Shown here piece after piece: positions 29,672-38,467 of a DNA stretch of 64,000 nucleotides. The notes beneath the pieces are model-generated. The model searched no databases. It was not told where the DNA came from and was given only the letters and a program-made list of their open reading frames with translations. Source of the DNA: Natronorubrum bangense (GTDB lineage: Archaea > Halobacteriota > Halobacteria > Halobacteriales > Natrialbaceae). The stretch is taken from contig NZ_CP031305.1 of NCBI RefSeq assembly GCF_004799645.1, forward strand, positions 124,001 to 188,000, given 5' to 3'. Each line of letters begins with the position of its first letter. Within the stretch, counting starts at the first letter, position 1. The translations under genes were made by a program, and so were the position numbers.

Positions 29672-29827
29672 GGCCGTCCCGTTGTCGCTGATCTGAACGA
29701 AGCCGTAGTCACACTCTGGACAGTGCCATTTGACCTTCTCGCCGAGGTGCAACGTCGTGCTCGCGGCGCGGTAGAACGTTGCCTCAGTCTCACAGTCCGG
29801 ACAGTAGTGCTCGAGTTCCATAGCCAT
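29654..29827 (-). CDS. Small zinc-ribbon protein
   Basis: A 57-aa acidic protein with two CxxC knuckles: HYCPDCETEATFYR and WHCPECDYGFVQ, typical of haloarchaeal single zinc ribbons that bind nucleic acid or protein. The conserved start is MAMELEHYCPDC at 29827 (a second ATG lies at 29821); the frame is open further upstream but without conserved character. The C-terminus (GTAVDSSA) runs into the tandem repeat. Function unknown. Confidence 0.8.
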   Translation of the reverse strand: MAMELEHYCPDCETEATFYRAASTTLHLGEKVKWHCPECDYGFVQISDNGTAVDSSA

Positions 29828-29955
29828 GGTCGGGTGTTGCGTACGGTGTGTGTTGAAGATACTGATTCCGGCATCCGTTGTCGGACCACTGATGAGGCAG
29901 CGATCACACAACCCGCCTGACAGAAGTTAAGTACTCTCCGTCCGTCGAACTGGGT

Positions 29956-30489
29956 ATGTCGATCTACACAGGTCGTGGCGACGAGGGGAAGACTGATCTC
30001 CGAGATATGACCCGGGTCTCGAAATCGAGCGCCCGCATCGAAGCGTACGGTACCGTCGACGAACTCAACGCCCTCATCGGCACAATTCGACCGACCGACC
30101 ACGACGACATCAACGAGCGACTGCGGACGATCCAGAATCAGCTCCACGTCGTCCTGGCGGATTTTGCCAACCCCGACCCCGACGAAGACGACCCCGTCGT
30201 CCGCGCCGAACACGTCGACACCATCGAGGCGTGGATCGACGAGTACGACGAGGAACTCGAGCCACTGACCTCGTTTATTCTGCCGACTGGCAGCGAACAC
30301 GGCGCGAAAATCCACCACGCACGGACGGTCTGCCGACGCGCCGAACGGCGGGCAGTCTCGTTGGCCAACGAGGAACCGATCAACGAACAAGCCGTCCAGT
30401 ACTTGAACCGTCTCTCTGACGGCCTGTTCACCCTCGCTCGTGTCGTGAACAAACGCGACGGCGAACGCGAAGAACAGCCACAGTACTGA
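29956..30489 (+). CDS. Cob(I)yrinic acid a,c-diamide adenosyltransferase (PduO type)
   Basis: Transfers the adenosyl group of ATP to cob(I)alamin, forming coenzyme B12. The 177-aa trimeric helical-bundle enzyme begins MSIYTGRGDEGKTDLRD and has the ATP site (TGRGDEGKT), RIEAYGTVDELNALIG, FILPTGSEHGAKIHHART and CRRAERR, then YLNRLSDGLFTLAR. ATG 29956 starts it; a T-rich stretch precedes it. No other cobalamin genes are nearby. Confidence 0.95.
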   Translation: MSIYTGRGDEGKTDLRDMTRVSKSSARIEAYGTVDELNALIGTIRPTDHDDINERLRTIQNQLHVVLADFANPDPDEDDPVVRAEHVDTIEAWIDEYDEELEPLTSFILPTGSEHGAKIHHARTVCRRAERRAVSLANEEPINEQAVQYLNRLSDGLFTLARVVNKRDGEREEQPQY

Positions 30490-30645
30490 GACGAACCGCT
30501 GTTATCCACGTCTTTTGTCTGCGGTCCTCGAGGCCGACCGATAACGGTTCAGCCACCGGTCTGCGTGTCGAAGCCGTCCCGAGCCGCTTTCTGTCGTCTG
30601 CGAAAGGGCTATATTCGCTGGTCGCCTCCAGACTGTCTGAGAGTC

Positions 30646-30885
30646 ATGAACAAACACTTCCACGACAGCCTCTACTACGCCAAGCGAGCCGGCAAACACG
30701 CAACACTCGGCGTCCGTGAAACCCTTCGACCCCACCTGACCGCGCTTCGAGTTCGGCTGGGACGGGAGCCAGCCCCCGAGCCGGATCGTCTCGAGCGGGT
30801 GCAAACGGGTCTCGAGCGGCTCGAGCAGACCACCGAACGACGCGTACGCAGCGTTGGCAGCGTGCTCGAGCGCCGAGTTCGGTAA
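30646..30885 (+). CDS. Small haloarchaeal protein (DUF7553-like), 79 aa
   Basis: Basic, helical 79-aa protein beginning MNKHFHDSLYYAKRAGKHATLGV and ending in Arg/Leu-rich amphipathic repeats (LERVQTGLERLEQTTERRVR). Similar short proteins occur widely in haloarchaea with no known role. The ATG at 30646 is the best start because the upstream extension is not conserved in character. It precedes tRNA-Val by 72 nt. Confidence 0.65.
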   Translation: MNKHFHDSLYYAKRAGKHATLGVRETLRPHLTALRVRLGREPAPEPDRLERVQTGLERLEQTTERRVRSVGSVLERRVR

Positions 30886-30957
30886 TGGGGTCGGACGGGG
30901 CTGTCGACGACCGATGAAAGGAAGTCTTAAGTCGAACGCCCGGGAATCATTTCGTGC

Positions 30958-31032
30958 GGGTTGGTGATCTAGTCCGGTTATGATACCTCCTTCACACGGA
31001 GGAAGTCGGCAGTTCAAATCTGCCCCAACCCA
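30958..31032 (+). tRNA. tRNA-Val (anticodon CAC)
   Basis: A 75-nt cloverleaf: acceptor GGGTTGG pairs with CCAACCC, discriminator A at 31032, anticodon stem CCTCC/GGAGG with loop TTCACAC giving anticodon CAC, and T-arm GGCAG-TTCAAAT-CTGCC. CCA is not encoded. GTCTTAAG at about 30924-30931 is a plausible promoter TATA box. The 3' end of this tRNA has a displaced copy 143 nt downstream. Confidence 0.97.
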
Positions 31033-31086
31033 TTTCTGACGACACAACGACGAGGAGCGTAGCGACGAGTCCGTGTCGTCAGAAAT
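31032..31086 (+). terminator. 14-bp perfect hairpin directly after tRNA-Val
   Basis: ATTTCTGACGACAC (31032-31045) and GTGTCGTCAGAAAT (31073-31086) are perfect inverted repeats around a 27-nt loop. It could form a strong stem in the tRNA trailer, or be part of an inserted segment. No T run follows, so a terminator role is uncertain. Confidence 0.5.
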
Positions 31087-31153
31087 GGAGATGGCAATTT
31101 GAACCAGACGAGTCGCGCACAGCGAACGGACGTGAGCGAGCACGTCTCGGCGT

Positions 31154-31175
31154 GGTTCAAATCTGTCCCAACCCA
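31154..31175 (+). repeat. Displaced copy of the tRNA-Val 3' end
   Basis: GGTTCAAATCTGTCCCAACC is followed by CA and matches the T-arm loop and acceptor end of tRNA-Val (31011-31032) with one change (T for C) over about 21 bp. A truncated tRNA 3' end beside an intact tRNA gene is the usual footprint of an integrated element (attL/attR). Here only about 120 nt without a gene separates the two copies. Confidence 0.8.
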
Positions 31176-31304
31176 CCGCTTTTGTACCGAACCGTTTCAC
31201 AAGATCTGAGTGCTGTGGTAACCGACCTGGATTCGTCTACGGAGTTGGAGAGAGCAGCGATTCCGACTGCTTATTTGTAACTGGTGTTCCAACCGCTGGT
31301 GCAC

Positions 31305-32486
31305 ATGAACACAGACGAGGTGGCGGAGTACGTCGAGCAGTCACAGCAACTGCTCGAGGCATCCCCGCAAATGAACGAGCAGAATACAAAAGTGCGGCTC
31401 GTTCAGCCGCTGCTCGAACTGCTCGGCTGGGACCTGTACTCGACTGAAGTCGACCTCGAATACACGGTTCCGATGGGGTCCGGAAGTACGTACGTCGACT
31501 ATGCCCTTCTCGTCGGAGATTCGCCGGTGGTTTTTGTCGAAGCGAAAGCGGCCAATTCAACGCTCAGTTCGAAGCATGTCGAGCAGCTACAGAGCTACAT
31601 GCGACAAGAACTTGATGTGGACTGGGGAATTCTCACAAACGGAACGGAATTCGAGGTGCTCGCGAAAGACCACAGCAGTAATGGAGCAGAAGTGTCGGTT
31701 GTGCAGTTCAATCTTGACGATCTCGCTGGGAATCCGAGCGTGCTGGAACTGCTTTCCAAGGAGGCGATCCGCTCCGGAAAGGCGGGTGAGATCGCTGCAC
31801 AGGTGGCACAGACGAACGAGGCAATTCGGTATCTCAACCGAAACGAGGACGAAGTAACAGAGAGGGTTAGTGACGCAGTTGAAAACGAACTCGGAACTGT
31901 GCCGTTGGATCTGAACGAGCAGGCTCGAGAGTTCGTCCAGCGGCTGGTTTCGGCGCTTCGGGACCAGCGCCAGTTCGTCAACGAAGCGTCTGCAACCGGT
32001 ACTGGTGAATCGCCAGTCGATCCACCAGCGGAAACAGAACCGAATGAGGACGAGTCCCAACAGTCACAACGGAGCAAGCTCGTCGGAACGGTCCCACGAG
32101 CCGCCCTCGAGGGTGACGAAGATGCAACGGTCGCTGTCTACCCGACCCAAGAGTCCGGCCTCGAGTTCCTGCGAGAGAACGCAGCATGGGGATTCGTTAG
32201 AGTGGGACGAGAGTTCGACTACATTGCGATGTACGTTTCCGGAGCGAATCGTGAAATCCGGTTCTTTGCGGAAGTCGACGACATCGTGGAACCGCACGAG
32301 GCAGACATCGAACGTGGGTTGGATAACTACGATGTTGGAGCGGGCGAGAAAGTAATTCGATTCGAGCGAGAGTCATTCTACGAGTTGGAAGACCCGATAC
32401 CGTTCGAATCCAAGTATCCACAATCCCGTCGCGATACGACGCTCGGAAAGCTGCGAGCTGCAGAGACGACGGACGACCTCTTTTAG
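31305..32486 (+). CDS. Stand-alone type I restriction HsdR N-terminal-domain protein
   Basis: A 393-aa protein whose first 180 residues match the HSDR_N nuclease domain: MNEQNTKVRLVQPLLELLGW, then the PD-(D/E)XK core with D65, E79 and K81 in YVDYALL and VFVEAKA, then HVEQLQSYM (Gln motif) and WGILTNGTEFEVL. There is no helicase, methyltransferase or specificity subunit nearby. The second half, about residues 260-393, is a separate unrecognised domain (GFVRVGREFDYIAMYVSG and REIRFFAEVDDIVEP), similar to C-terminal parts of other haloarchaeal HsdR_N-only proteins. ATG 31305 is used; a GTG 21 nt earlier is possible. Beside tRNA-Val, it may be an acquired defence-type gene. Confidence 0.82.
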   Translation: MNTDEVAEYVEQSQQLLEASPQMNEQNTKVRLVQPLLELLGWDLYSTEVDLEYTVPMGSGSTYVDYALLVGDSPVVFVEAKAANSTLSSKHVEQLQSYMRQELDVDWGILTNGTEFEVLAKDHSSNGAEVSVVQFNLDDLAGNPSVLELLSKEAIRSGKAGEIAAQVAQTNEAIRYLNRNEDEVTERVSDAVENELGTVPLDLNEQAREFVQRLVSALRDQRQFVNEASATGTGESPVDPPAETEPNEDESQQSQRSKLVGTVPRAALEGDEDATVAVYPTQESGLEFLRENAAWGFVRVGREFDYIAMYVSGANREIRFFAEVDDIVEPHEADIERGLDNYDVGAGEKVIRFERESFYELEDPIPFESKYPQSRRDTTLGKLRAAETTDDLF

Positions 32487-32567
32487 TCCAGCCGATTTCT
32501 CTGCTCGAGACGACTGTCATCAAATTGTATCCGAGAGTATTCAGTCCCTTGGTGCCAAATACCAACC

Positions 32568-33464
32568 ATGGCGACGGCATCGGAAGAACGGCCGGTACTG
32601 GTTGCAATCTCGAACCCCGAGCACGCCGAGCAGTTGGCTCGGACGGCCGGTGATCTCGCTCGAGCAACCGATGGCGTCGTGCAGATCGTCTCGGTGGTGG
32701 TCAAGTCCCACGAATCGCCGTTTTCGGTGTACACTGACGACGCGATCATCGAGCAGTACTCGGGCGACGCACAGGAGACGCTGGATCGAGCAACCAGCGT
32801 CGCGCCCGAGGACGTGACGGTCACCGGCGAGTTGGTGGTCGGCAACTCGGTGTCCGATGGCCTCCTGACAGCGATCGAACGAACTGACGCGCGGGCGCTC
32901 GTGGTCGGCTGGCAGGAGCGCCGTAGGCGGACCGACGCGGTGCTCGGGACGACCGTGGATCGGCTGCTCGAGCGAGCGTCCTGTGATCTCTACGTCGAAC
33001 GGATCGGCAGCGAGGCAAACGGCGTCGACTCGGTCCTGCTGCCGGTCGCTGGCGGCCCACACGTTCGTCCGGCAGCCACCATCGCAAAGGCGATCGCCGC
33101 TCGCAACGACGCCACGGTGACCGTCGTCTCCGTTGCTGGCGCCGACGTCAGTACTGACGTCGCACAGGAGTCGACCGTCGACGTACAGTTGACCCTCGAG
33201 GAGACCCCAGGGCCGAGTGTCAACGTGCAGATACGGCTCCACGACAGCGACGACATTGTCGGGACGCTCGTCGACGAAGTGGCCGACCATGACGTCCTGG
33301 TGTTCGGTGCGACACGCCAGGGGGCATTGCACCGACGACTCGTTGGGTCGATCCCGAGGGCTGTCATCAAACGAACCGATCGGACGGTGATCCTTGCTCG
33401 AGCCGGTGATGCTGTCGGCGGACCAGTGCTTCGACAACTGCAGCGGCTCAGAAACCTCCCGTAA
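32568..33464 (+). CDS. Tandem universal stress protein (UspA family)
   Basis: A 298-aa protein of two Usp domains, about residues 8-145 and 150-285. Each has the ATP-binding GxxG-x9-G(S/T) pattern in degenerate form: GWQERRRRTDAVLGTTVDRLL in the first, GATRQGALHRRLVGSIPRAVI in the second. The first has the characteristic VLVAISNPEHAEQLA strand. Haloarchaeal double-Usp proteins often accompany transporters; here it is monocistronic. ATG 32568. Confidence 0.92.
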   Translation: MATASEERPVLVAISNPEHAEQLARTAGDLARATDGVVQIVSVVVKSHESPFSVYTDDAIIEQYSGDAQETLDRATSVAPEDVTVTGELVVGNSVSDGLLTAIERTDARALVVGWQERRRRTDAVLGTTVDRLLERASCDLYVERIGSEANGVDSVLLPVAGGPHVRPAATIAKAIAARNDATVTVVSVAGADVSTDVAQESTVDVQLTLEETPGPSVNVQIRLHDSDDIVGTLVDEVADHDVLVFGATRQGALHRRLVGSIPRAVIKRTDRTVILARAGDAVGGPVLRQLQRLRNLP

Positions 33465-33670
33465 CTGTGTCTGTCAAAGCACAAGCAAGTCCAGTACTGG
33501 TGGGCTGTACACCGAGACAGATTTCACGATCGAGATGAACGATTAAGGATTATCCCGACCACTGGGTGAGTATCTACGATCTACAGGAAGCCTGAATCCG
33601 GATACCACCACGCTGCCGTCGGGTTTCGCCGTCCATAGACTCTTGTTCGCGTGCGACACAGTTGTAACAG

Positions 33671-34120
33671 ATGCAGTACTACGAAGACATCGAAATCGGC
33701 GCTGTTGACGAGTTCGGTGAGTATCACGTCACAAAAGACGAACTCGTCGAGTTCGCCGAGCAGTACGACCCACAGCCGTTTCACGTCAACGAAGAGGCTG
33801 CCACTGACTCCGCGTTCGGTGAACTCATCGCGTCCGGGTGGCATACCGCATCGATCTGCATGCGGTTGCTCGTCGATGGTGCGCTCAACGAACAGGCCGG
33901 CATGGGCGCCCGTGGCGTCGACGAACTCCGCTGGAAACAGCCCGTCACGCCGGGCGATACGCTGTCGGTTCGGACAGAAGTCGTCGACAAACGCGTCTCC
34001 GAGAGCGATCCCAAGCGGGGGTACGTCGACACCCGTCTCGAGGGCATCAATCAGGACGGAGACGTCGTCATTTCGTGGCTCGCACACGGCATGATCGAGC
34101 GACGCAATCCTGCCGAGTAG
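33671..34120 (+). CDS. MaoC-family enoyl-CoA hydratase/dehydratase
   Basis: A 149-aa hot-dog fold protein with the hydratase-2 signature YDPQPFHVNEEAA (Asp and His of the catalytic pair) and GWHTASICMRLL. Haloarchaeal relatives hydrate enoyl-CoAs or build 3-hydroxyacyl-CoA for polyhydroxyalkanoates. The start is ATG 33671, just after a purine-rich stretch. Monocistronic; a larger two-domain MaoC protein lies 2 kb downstream. Confidence 0.92.
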   Translation: MQYYEDIEIGAVDEFGEYHVTKDELVEFAEQYDPQPFHVNEEAATDSAFGELIASGWHTASICMRLLVDGALNEQAGMGARGVDELRWKQPVTPGDTLSVRTEVVDKRVSESDPKRGYVDTRLEGINQDGDVVISWLAHGMIERRNPAE

Positions 34121-34183
34121 CTCACGGCGGTGTGGGCAGCCAAGTGACTCGAGTGGTCGACAGAGCGGCAGTCGACTCGAGAG

Positions 34184-34591
34184 CTATACAGTTGTCTCCA
34201 CATCGAGCGCTGCGGCGAGAATCGCGGTCTGAACCGTCCGCAGGTCGGTTTCCTGAATAGTTGCGGCGGCCCGGAAGCGCTCGCGAACCTCGGTCACGGT
34301 CTGCGGGGTGGCAGCGAGATGGACGAGGGTGAACGCATCAGGCGCGACGGCTGCAGCGGACTCGAAGTCGGCTTGGTCGTAGAGGTCGGTAAACGACGCG
34401 CGGATGTCCGCGACGAGTGCAGCTGTCACCTCGCCACCGGGGTCACCGGCAGGCACTGAATCCATACTGTCATCGAAGTACGTTTCGGGGTCGACGACGC
34501 CCGCTTCGTCGTAGAGTGTGTCAGCGAGTGCGTCGGCGACTGGCCCCGAAACGTACACGCCGAACAGTTTGTATTGATCGCCGCCAGTCAT
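34184..34591 (-). CDS. Haloarchaeal hypothetical protein, 135 aa
   Basis: Strongly acidic soluble protein (MTGGDQYKLFGVYVSGPVAD at the N-terminus, then ALADTLYDEAGVVDPETYFDD). No metal or membrane motif is seen. The start at 34589-34591 is preceded by a T/A-rich promoter-like stretch (34608-34622). I do not recognise the family; composition and start support a real gene. Confidence 0.6.
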   Translation of the reverse strand: MTGGDQYKLFGVYVSGPVADALADTLYDEAGVVDPETYFDDSMDSVPAGDPGGEVTAALVADIRASFTDLYDQADFESAAAVAPDAFTLVHLAATPQTVTEVRERFRAAATIQETDLRTVQTAILAAALDVETTV

Positions 34592-34778
34592 ACCCGACAG
34601 TTTGAGGCCGACATATAAAAAAAGGACGAGCGGCGTCTGGGGTCTTTGCGACGTCGTGTTCGCCAGACGTCGCTCACACTGCCTGACAACCGTCAGTAAC
34701 CGCCCGATCGCGTCTCACGGCTCGTCACGTCCGCGACGAGCGTTCGCGTGCGATCGGTGCGTGAATAGTTTGGCAGTA

Positions 34779-35447
34779 TCAGAAACGCCGCCGAAGTTCC
34801 TCGAGCAGCCTCGGTGGAAGATCCAGACTCGCCAGAACCTCGTTTCGCTGGGTTGGTGTTCCGTGGCCAGCGACGAACCCATTGAGTCGGGCTACGACTG
34901 TCGAATCAACGAACGCGTCGCCGTACTGTGCCGCGAGTTCGTCGCCGACGACCGGTGTCGAGCGAAGTTCGTACTTCTGGTGATAGTCTTCCGCGAGGAA
35001 CAGTTGATCGAACGGTTCAATCGCGGTTTCGACCGACTGGCCGGTTCGCTCCTCGAGTGTGGCTCGCTGGTTCGTGGCCACCTCGTGCTGGTGGTCGTCG
35101 TGGGTGAGAACGACGCCGCGATACTGTCGTTTGGGTGCTCTCGACGCCCAGTCGTGGTTCGCCCAACACACCTCGAGCAACTCGTCGTAGGTGACGGTCT
35201 CGGGATCGTACACGACGTGTACGACTTCGGTGTGATCACCGAGAGCGTGATATCGTGGCGTCGGGGTCGTCCCGCCAGCGTAGCCGACGCGTGTTCGAAC
35301 GACGCCCTCCATCGCACCGAACCGGGCGTCCGGTCCCCAGAAACAGCCCATTCCGAACGTCGCCGCCCCCATCTCACTCGGTGAGACAGCGGTGCCGTCC
35401 TGCTCGAGGGGTGGCGACTCCGTCACGGCTGGGTCTGGCTCGTCCAT
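34779..35447 (-). CDS. msrA: Peptide-methionine (S)-S-oxide reductase MsrA
   Basis: Reduces methionine-S-sulfoxide in proteins with thioredoxin. The 222-aa protein has the catalytic motif GMGCFWGPD (C35), VGYAGGTTPTPRY, LGDHTEVVHVVYDPE and ELLEVCWANHDWAS. A C-terminal helix rich in Arg/Leu follows. An MsrB partner is not seen here. ATG 35445-35447. Confidence 0.96.
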   Translation of the reverse strand: MDEPDPAVTESPPLEQDGTAVSPSEMGAATFGMGCFWGPDARFGAMEGVVRTRVGYAGGTTPTPRYHALGDHTEVVHVVYDPETVTYDELLEVCWANHDWASRAPKRQYRGVVLTHDDHQHEVATNQRATLEERTGQSVETAIEPFDQLFLAEDYHQKYELRSTPVVGDELAAQYGDAFVDSTVVARLNGFVAGHGTPTQRNEVLASLDLPPRLLEELRRRF

Positions 35448-35602
35448 ACCGAATCGACGGGGCCGGAGAGTTTTAGACTAGTGGCTCAAGGCAGGCGCTG
35501 ATGGGAGCGAGGAGACACAGTGATCGGCAGAGAGTATCGGACGAACCGAACGACAGGTGGTCGATCAGCCGGACAGCCGCTTTCTATGTCCGTCTACCCG
35601 GC

Positions 35603-35737
35603 TCAAAACTCGTAGTGAGCGATCTCTCTCGATCGACAGGTCGGACACTCCTCGCGGTCGGAGTCGAACTTCTCGCCGCAGTTCCGACATTCGTACAGCT
35701 CCCCACTGGTACTGGCGAACCGTCGGAGTCGAGTCAT
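35603..35737 (-). CDS. Small zinc-ribbon protein, 44 aa
   Basis: A short gene reading MTRLRRFASTSGELYECRN, then CGEKF, then CPTCRSREIAHYEF, with two CxxC knuckles (C17, C20, C31, C34) as in a single zinc ribbon. An in-frame ATG three codons earlier (35746) would give 47 aa. A TATA-like CTTTACTAATA lies about 30-40 nt before this ATG. Many haloarchaea carry such zinc-finger microproteins; the role is unknown. Confidence 0.75.
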   Translation of the reverse strand: MTRLRRFASTSGELYECRNCGEKFDSDREECPTCRSREIAHYEF

Positions 35738-35938
35738 GACACTCATCCCACCAACACGTTAGGCGGACAACAGTATTAGTAAAGGTGCAAGCATTGTGCG
35801 CGACCGAACAGCTTCAGCGGGTGTTCGGGATCCAGAACGATCATCGAACACGTCACGCTCGAGGAGCACAGTCCAGTGAAGCGATGTGTCGGCGGCGCTG
35901 GTGCCTATGGGAGCCGTCTCGAGGCCCGTGACGGCCGA

Positions 35939-36928
35939 TCAGCTGTCGACCGAGGCCGTTGCCGTCCCCGTCAGTAACGTCCGACCGTATTGGTTCGTCG
36001 CCTCGAGAGCGACCTCGACGACTCCGTCGTCGGGGTGGCTGTCGACGAGTTTGCTGCTCGCAATAATCGTCTCGCCGGGAACGACCGGGGACTGAAATCG
36101 GACGCCAAACGCAGACACCGACTCGAGGCCGACCCAGTCGGTGACGACCCGTGAGGCGATCCCAGCCGTGAACATTCCTTGCCCGAAGACGCTTTCATTG
36201 CCGGCCGCGCGGGCGTAGGACTCGTCGTAGTGGATCGGGTTGAAATCGCCGCTCGCGCCCGCGTACTTCACGAACTGCTGGCGTGTGACGTCTTCGACGA
36301 CGATCCTTGGCCCAGCATCGCCGACGGCGAGTTCGTCGAGAGCCGTGACCGCAGGACCGTCCTCGACAGCCGATTCGAACCCGGTCGTCGGTGACGCCGT
36401 TTCGCTGTCGACATCGTTCGAGTCAGCCGCTGTCTCGCCGCGTTCTGCGGTGTCCTGTACCGCATCCTTGGTTTCGATCACGGTCGCCTGCTCCGTGAGG
36501 ACGAGCTCGGCGGCGTCGTCCCGGTATGCCGTCTCGAGGACGGCGAACGTCATCGTTCCGGCGCGACCGCCGTCGCGCTGGTAGACCTCTGTGAGCGTCG
36601 TCGTCCCCGTCAGAACGTCGCCGACCTGGAGCGGTCGTTCGTACTCGTAGGCCTGCTCGCCGTGGAGAACGTATTCGGGTTCGAATCCGAGGTCGAAGCC
36701 GTGGCCCTCGACGCCGTCAGCCCGATACCGCGGAAATGCGCTGACGCGGGCGTACGTCAGCGGGGCCGGAAGACGGTCGTAGCCACGCTCGCGGGCAACG
36801 GCTCCGTCCCGAAACACCGGATTTGGATCCGTGATCGCCCGTGCGAACTCCTCGACTTTCCCCCGTTCGATCCGGAACTCCTCGACGGTGACCCGCGAGT
36901 CGCCGACCATCGCCTCGAGGTCAGCCAT
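35939..36928 (-). CDS. Two-domain MaoC-like dehydratase
   Basis: A 329-aa protein of two hot-dog domains: an N-terminal FAS1-like dehydratase region (MADLEAMVGDSRVTVEEFRIERG, PLTYARVSAFPRY) and a C-terminal MaoC domain with ASGDFNPIHYDESYARAAG. An acidic linker at about residues 165-200 joins them. ATG 36926-36928 is preferred; a 192-nt longer reading upstream is arginine-rich and not conserved. It reads divergently from the thiolase gene, with which it may share a fatty-acid or polyhydroxyalkanoate pathway. The 288-nt gap holds the two promoters only. Confidence 0.88.
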   Translation of the reverse strand: MADLEAMVGDSRVTVEEFRIERGKVEEFARAITDPNPVFRDGAVARERGYDRLPAPLTYARVSAFPRYRADGVEGHGFDLGFEPEYVLHGEQAYEYERPLQVGDVLTGTTTLTEVYQRDGGRAGTMTFAVLETAYRDDAAELVLTEQATVIETKDAVQDTAERGETAADSNDVDSETASPTTGFESAVEDGPAVTALDELAVGDAGPRIVVEDVTRQQFVKYAGASGDFNPIHYDESYARAAGNESVFGQGMFTAGIASRVVTDWVGLESVSAFGVRFQSPVVPGETIIASSKLVDSHPDDGVVEVALEATNQYGRTLLTGTATASVDS

Positions 36929-37216
36929 CGATTTACTGGGCACGGATGTCACCTTGAGCGACTGAGCGAATCTGTGGGTCGTTCGGACGAGTCGTCGTCC
37001 GCGGCTGCGATGCGCTCTCGATCCGTGTTCGATCCATTTTCTGGTGGTTGGATAACACGTCTGATAAGCGTATCCCCCCACGCTCGAAACACGATCAGCA
37101 GCAGGCGCCGTTGTCAGCACTCGAAACGCCGACTGACTAGCGGTTCAGTCGGCAGAGCGTGTCGGCTCTCGGGCAGAACGTCTATGCCGAACGGCACAAT
37201 AGTGCTATGAGAATAC

Positions 37217-38440
37217 ATGAACACCGCAGTCATCGTCGATGCCGTTCGGACTCCGTTTGGCAAACGGGATGGTTCGTTTCGGGACACACATCCGCAGGAT
37301 CTGGCGGCAAAGCCGCTCGAGGCGCTCGCCGAGCGCAACGGGTTCGAGCCCGAAACGATCGAGGACGTCATCTACGGCTGTGTCACGCCGATTGACGAGC
37401 AGGGGCTCAACATCGGCCGGCTCGCGCCGATGGTCGCCGGCTGGGGTGACGTCGTCCCCGGCGTCCAACTCAATCGGATGTGTGGCTCCGGCCAGCAGGC
37501 AGTCAACTTCGCGGCGGCGAACGTCATGGCGGGCCAACACGACGTGTTGATCGCCGGCGGCGTCGAGCATATGACTCGCGTGCCGCTTGGGTCAGACGGC
37601 GCTGACGGCGTCTCCGGCGGTGGTGCCGTCACAGATACCTACTTCGAGCACTTCGACGAACTGACCCATCAGGGTGAAGGGGCCGAACGGATCGCCGAGG
37701 AGTACGGCTTCACGCGCGAGGAACTGGACGAACTCGCCGTCGACTCACAGCGGCGCTGGGGCGAAGCTTGGGAGGCGGGCCGGTACGACGATCAGGTCGT
37801 GCCTGTCGAGACCGAACTCGAGGTGGAAAGCGAGTCACGAAGCGACTCGGAGAATCGAACGGGGAGTGAAACAACTCGTGAGACCGTCACCGTCGACCGG
37901 GACGAACATCCGCGACCCGAAACGGATCTCGAAACCCTCTCGAAACTGCCCCTATCGTTCCGCGAAGACGGCGACGGTGTCCACCATCCAGGCAACTCCT
38001 CGGGGATCGTCGACGGCGCCTCGGCACTGTTGGTCACGAGCGAGGACGCAGCCAAAGCACACGGCTGGGAGCCGATGGCCCGCATCACCCAGACCGAGGT
38101 CGTCGGCGTCGACCCCGTAACGATGCTCACCGGACCGATTCCGGCGACCGAAGGAGTGCTCGAGAAAGCCGGCATGACGATCGGCGACATCGACTGCTTC
38201 GAGGTCAACGAGGCGTTCGCCTCGGTCGTCGCTGCCTGGCTCGAGGAAACCGGCGCGTCGTGGGACGACGTCAACGTCAACGGCGGCGCGATTGCCCACG
38301 GCCACCCACTCGGGGCGACCGGCGCAGCGTTGCTGACGAAGCTGGTACACGAACTCGAACGAACCGGACAGGACACCGCGCTCTCGACGATGTGTATCGG
38401 CTTCGGACAGGGTATCGCGACGATTATCGAACGCGTTTAG
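37217..38440 (+). CDS. Thiolase (acetyl-CoA C-acyltransferase)
   Basis: A 407-aa thiolase for beta-oxidation or acetoacetyl-CoA synthesis. Catalytic residues: Cys in QLNRMCGSGQQAV, His in GGAIAHGHPLGATGA, and the C-terminal Cys in MCIGFGQG. The segment about residues 197-228 (ESRSDSENRTGSETTRET) is a longer, low-complexity acidic loop than usual. It opposes an acyl-CoA dehydrogenase gene. ATG 37217. Confidence 0.95.
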   Translation: MNTAVIVDAVRTPFGKRDGSFRDTHPQDLAAKPLEALAERNGFEPETIEDVIYGCVTPIDEQGLNIGRLAPMVAGWGDVVPGVQLNRMCGSGQQAVNFAAANVMAGQHDVLIAGGVEHMTRVPLGSDGADGVSGGGAVTDTYFEHFDELTHQGEGAERIAEEYGFTREELDELAVDSQRRWGEAWEAGRYDDQVVPVETELEVESESRSDSENRTGSETTRETVTVDRDEHPRPETDLETLSKLPLSFREDGDGVHHPGNSSGIVDGASALLVTSEDAAKAHGWEPMARITQTEVVGVDPVTMLTGPIPATEGVLEKAGMTIGDIDCFEVNEAFASVVAAWLEETGASWDDVNVNGGAIAHGHPLGATGAALLTKLVHELERTGQDTALSTMCIGFGQGIATIIERV

Positions 38441-38467
38441 ACCGCGACTCGAGCGGTCGACTCGCCG

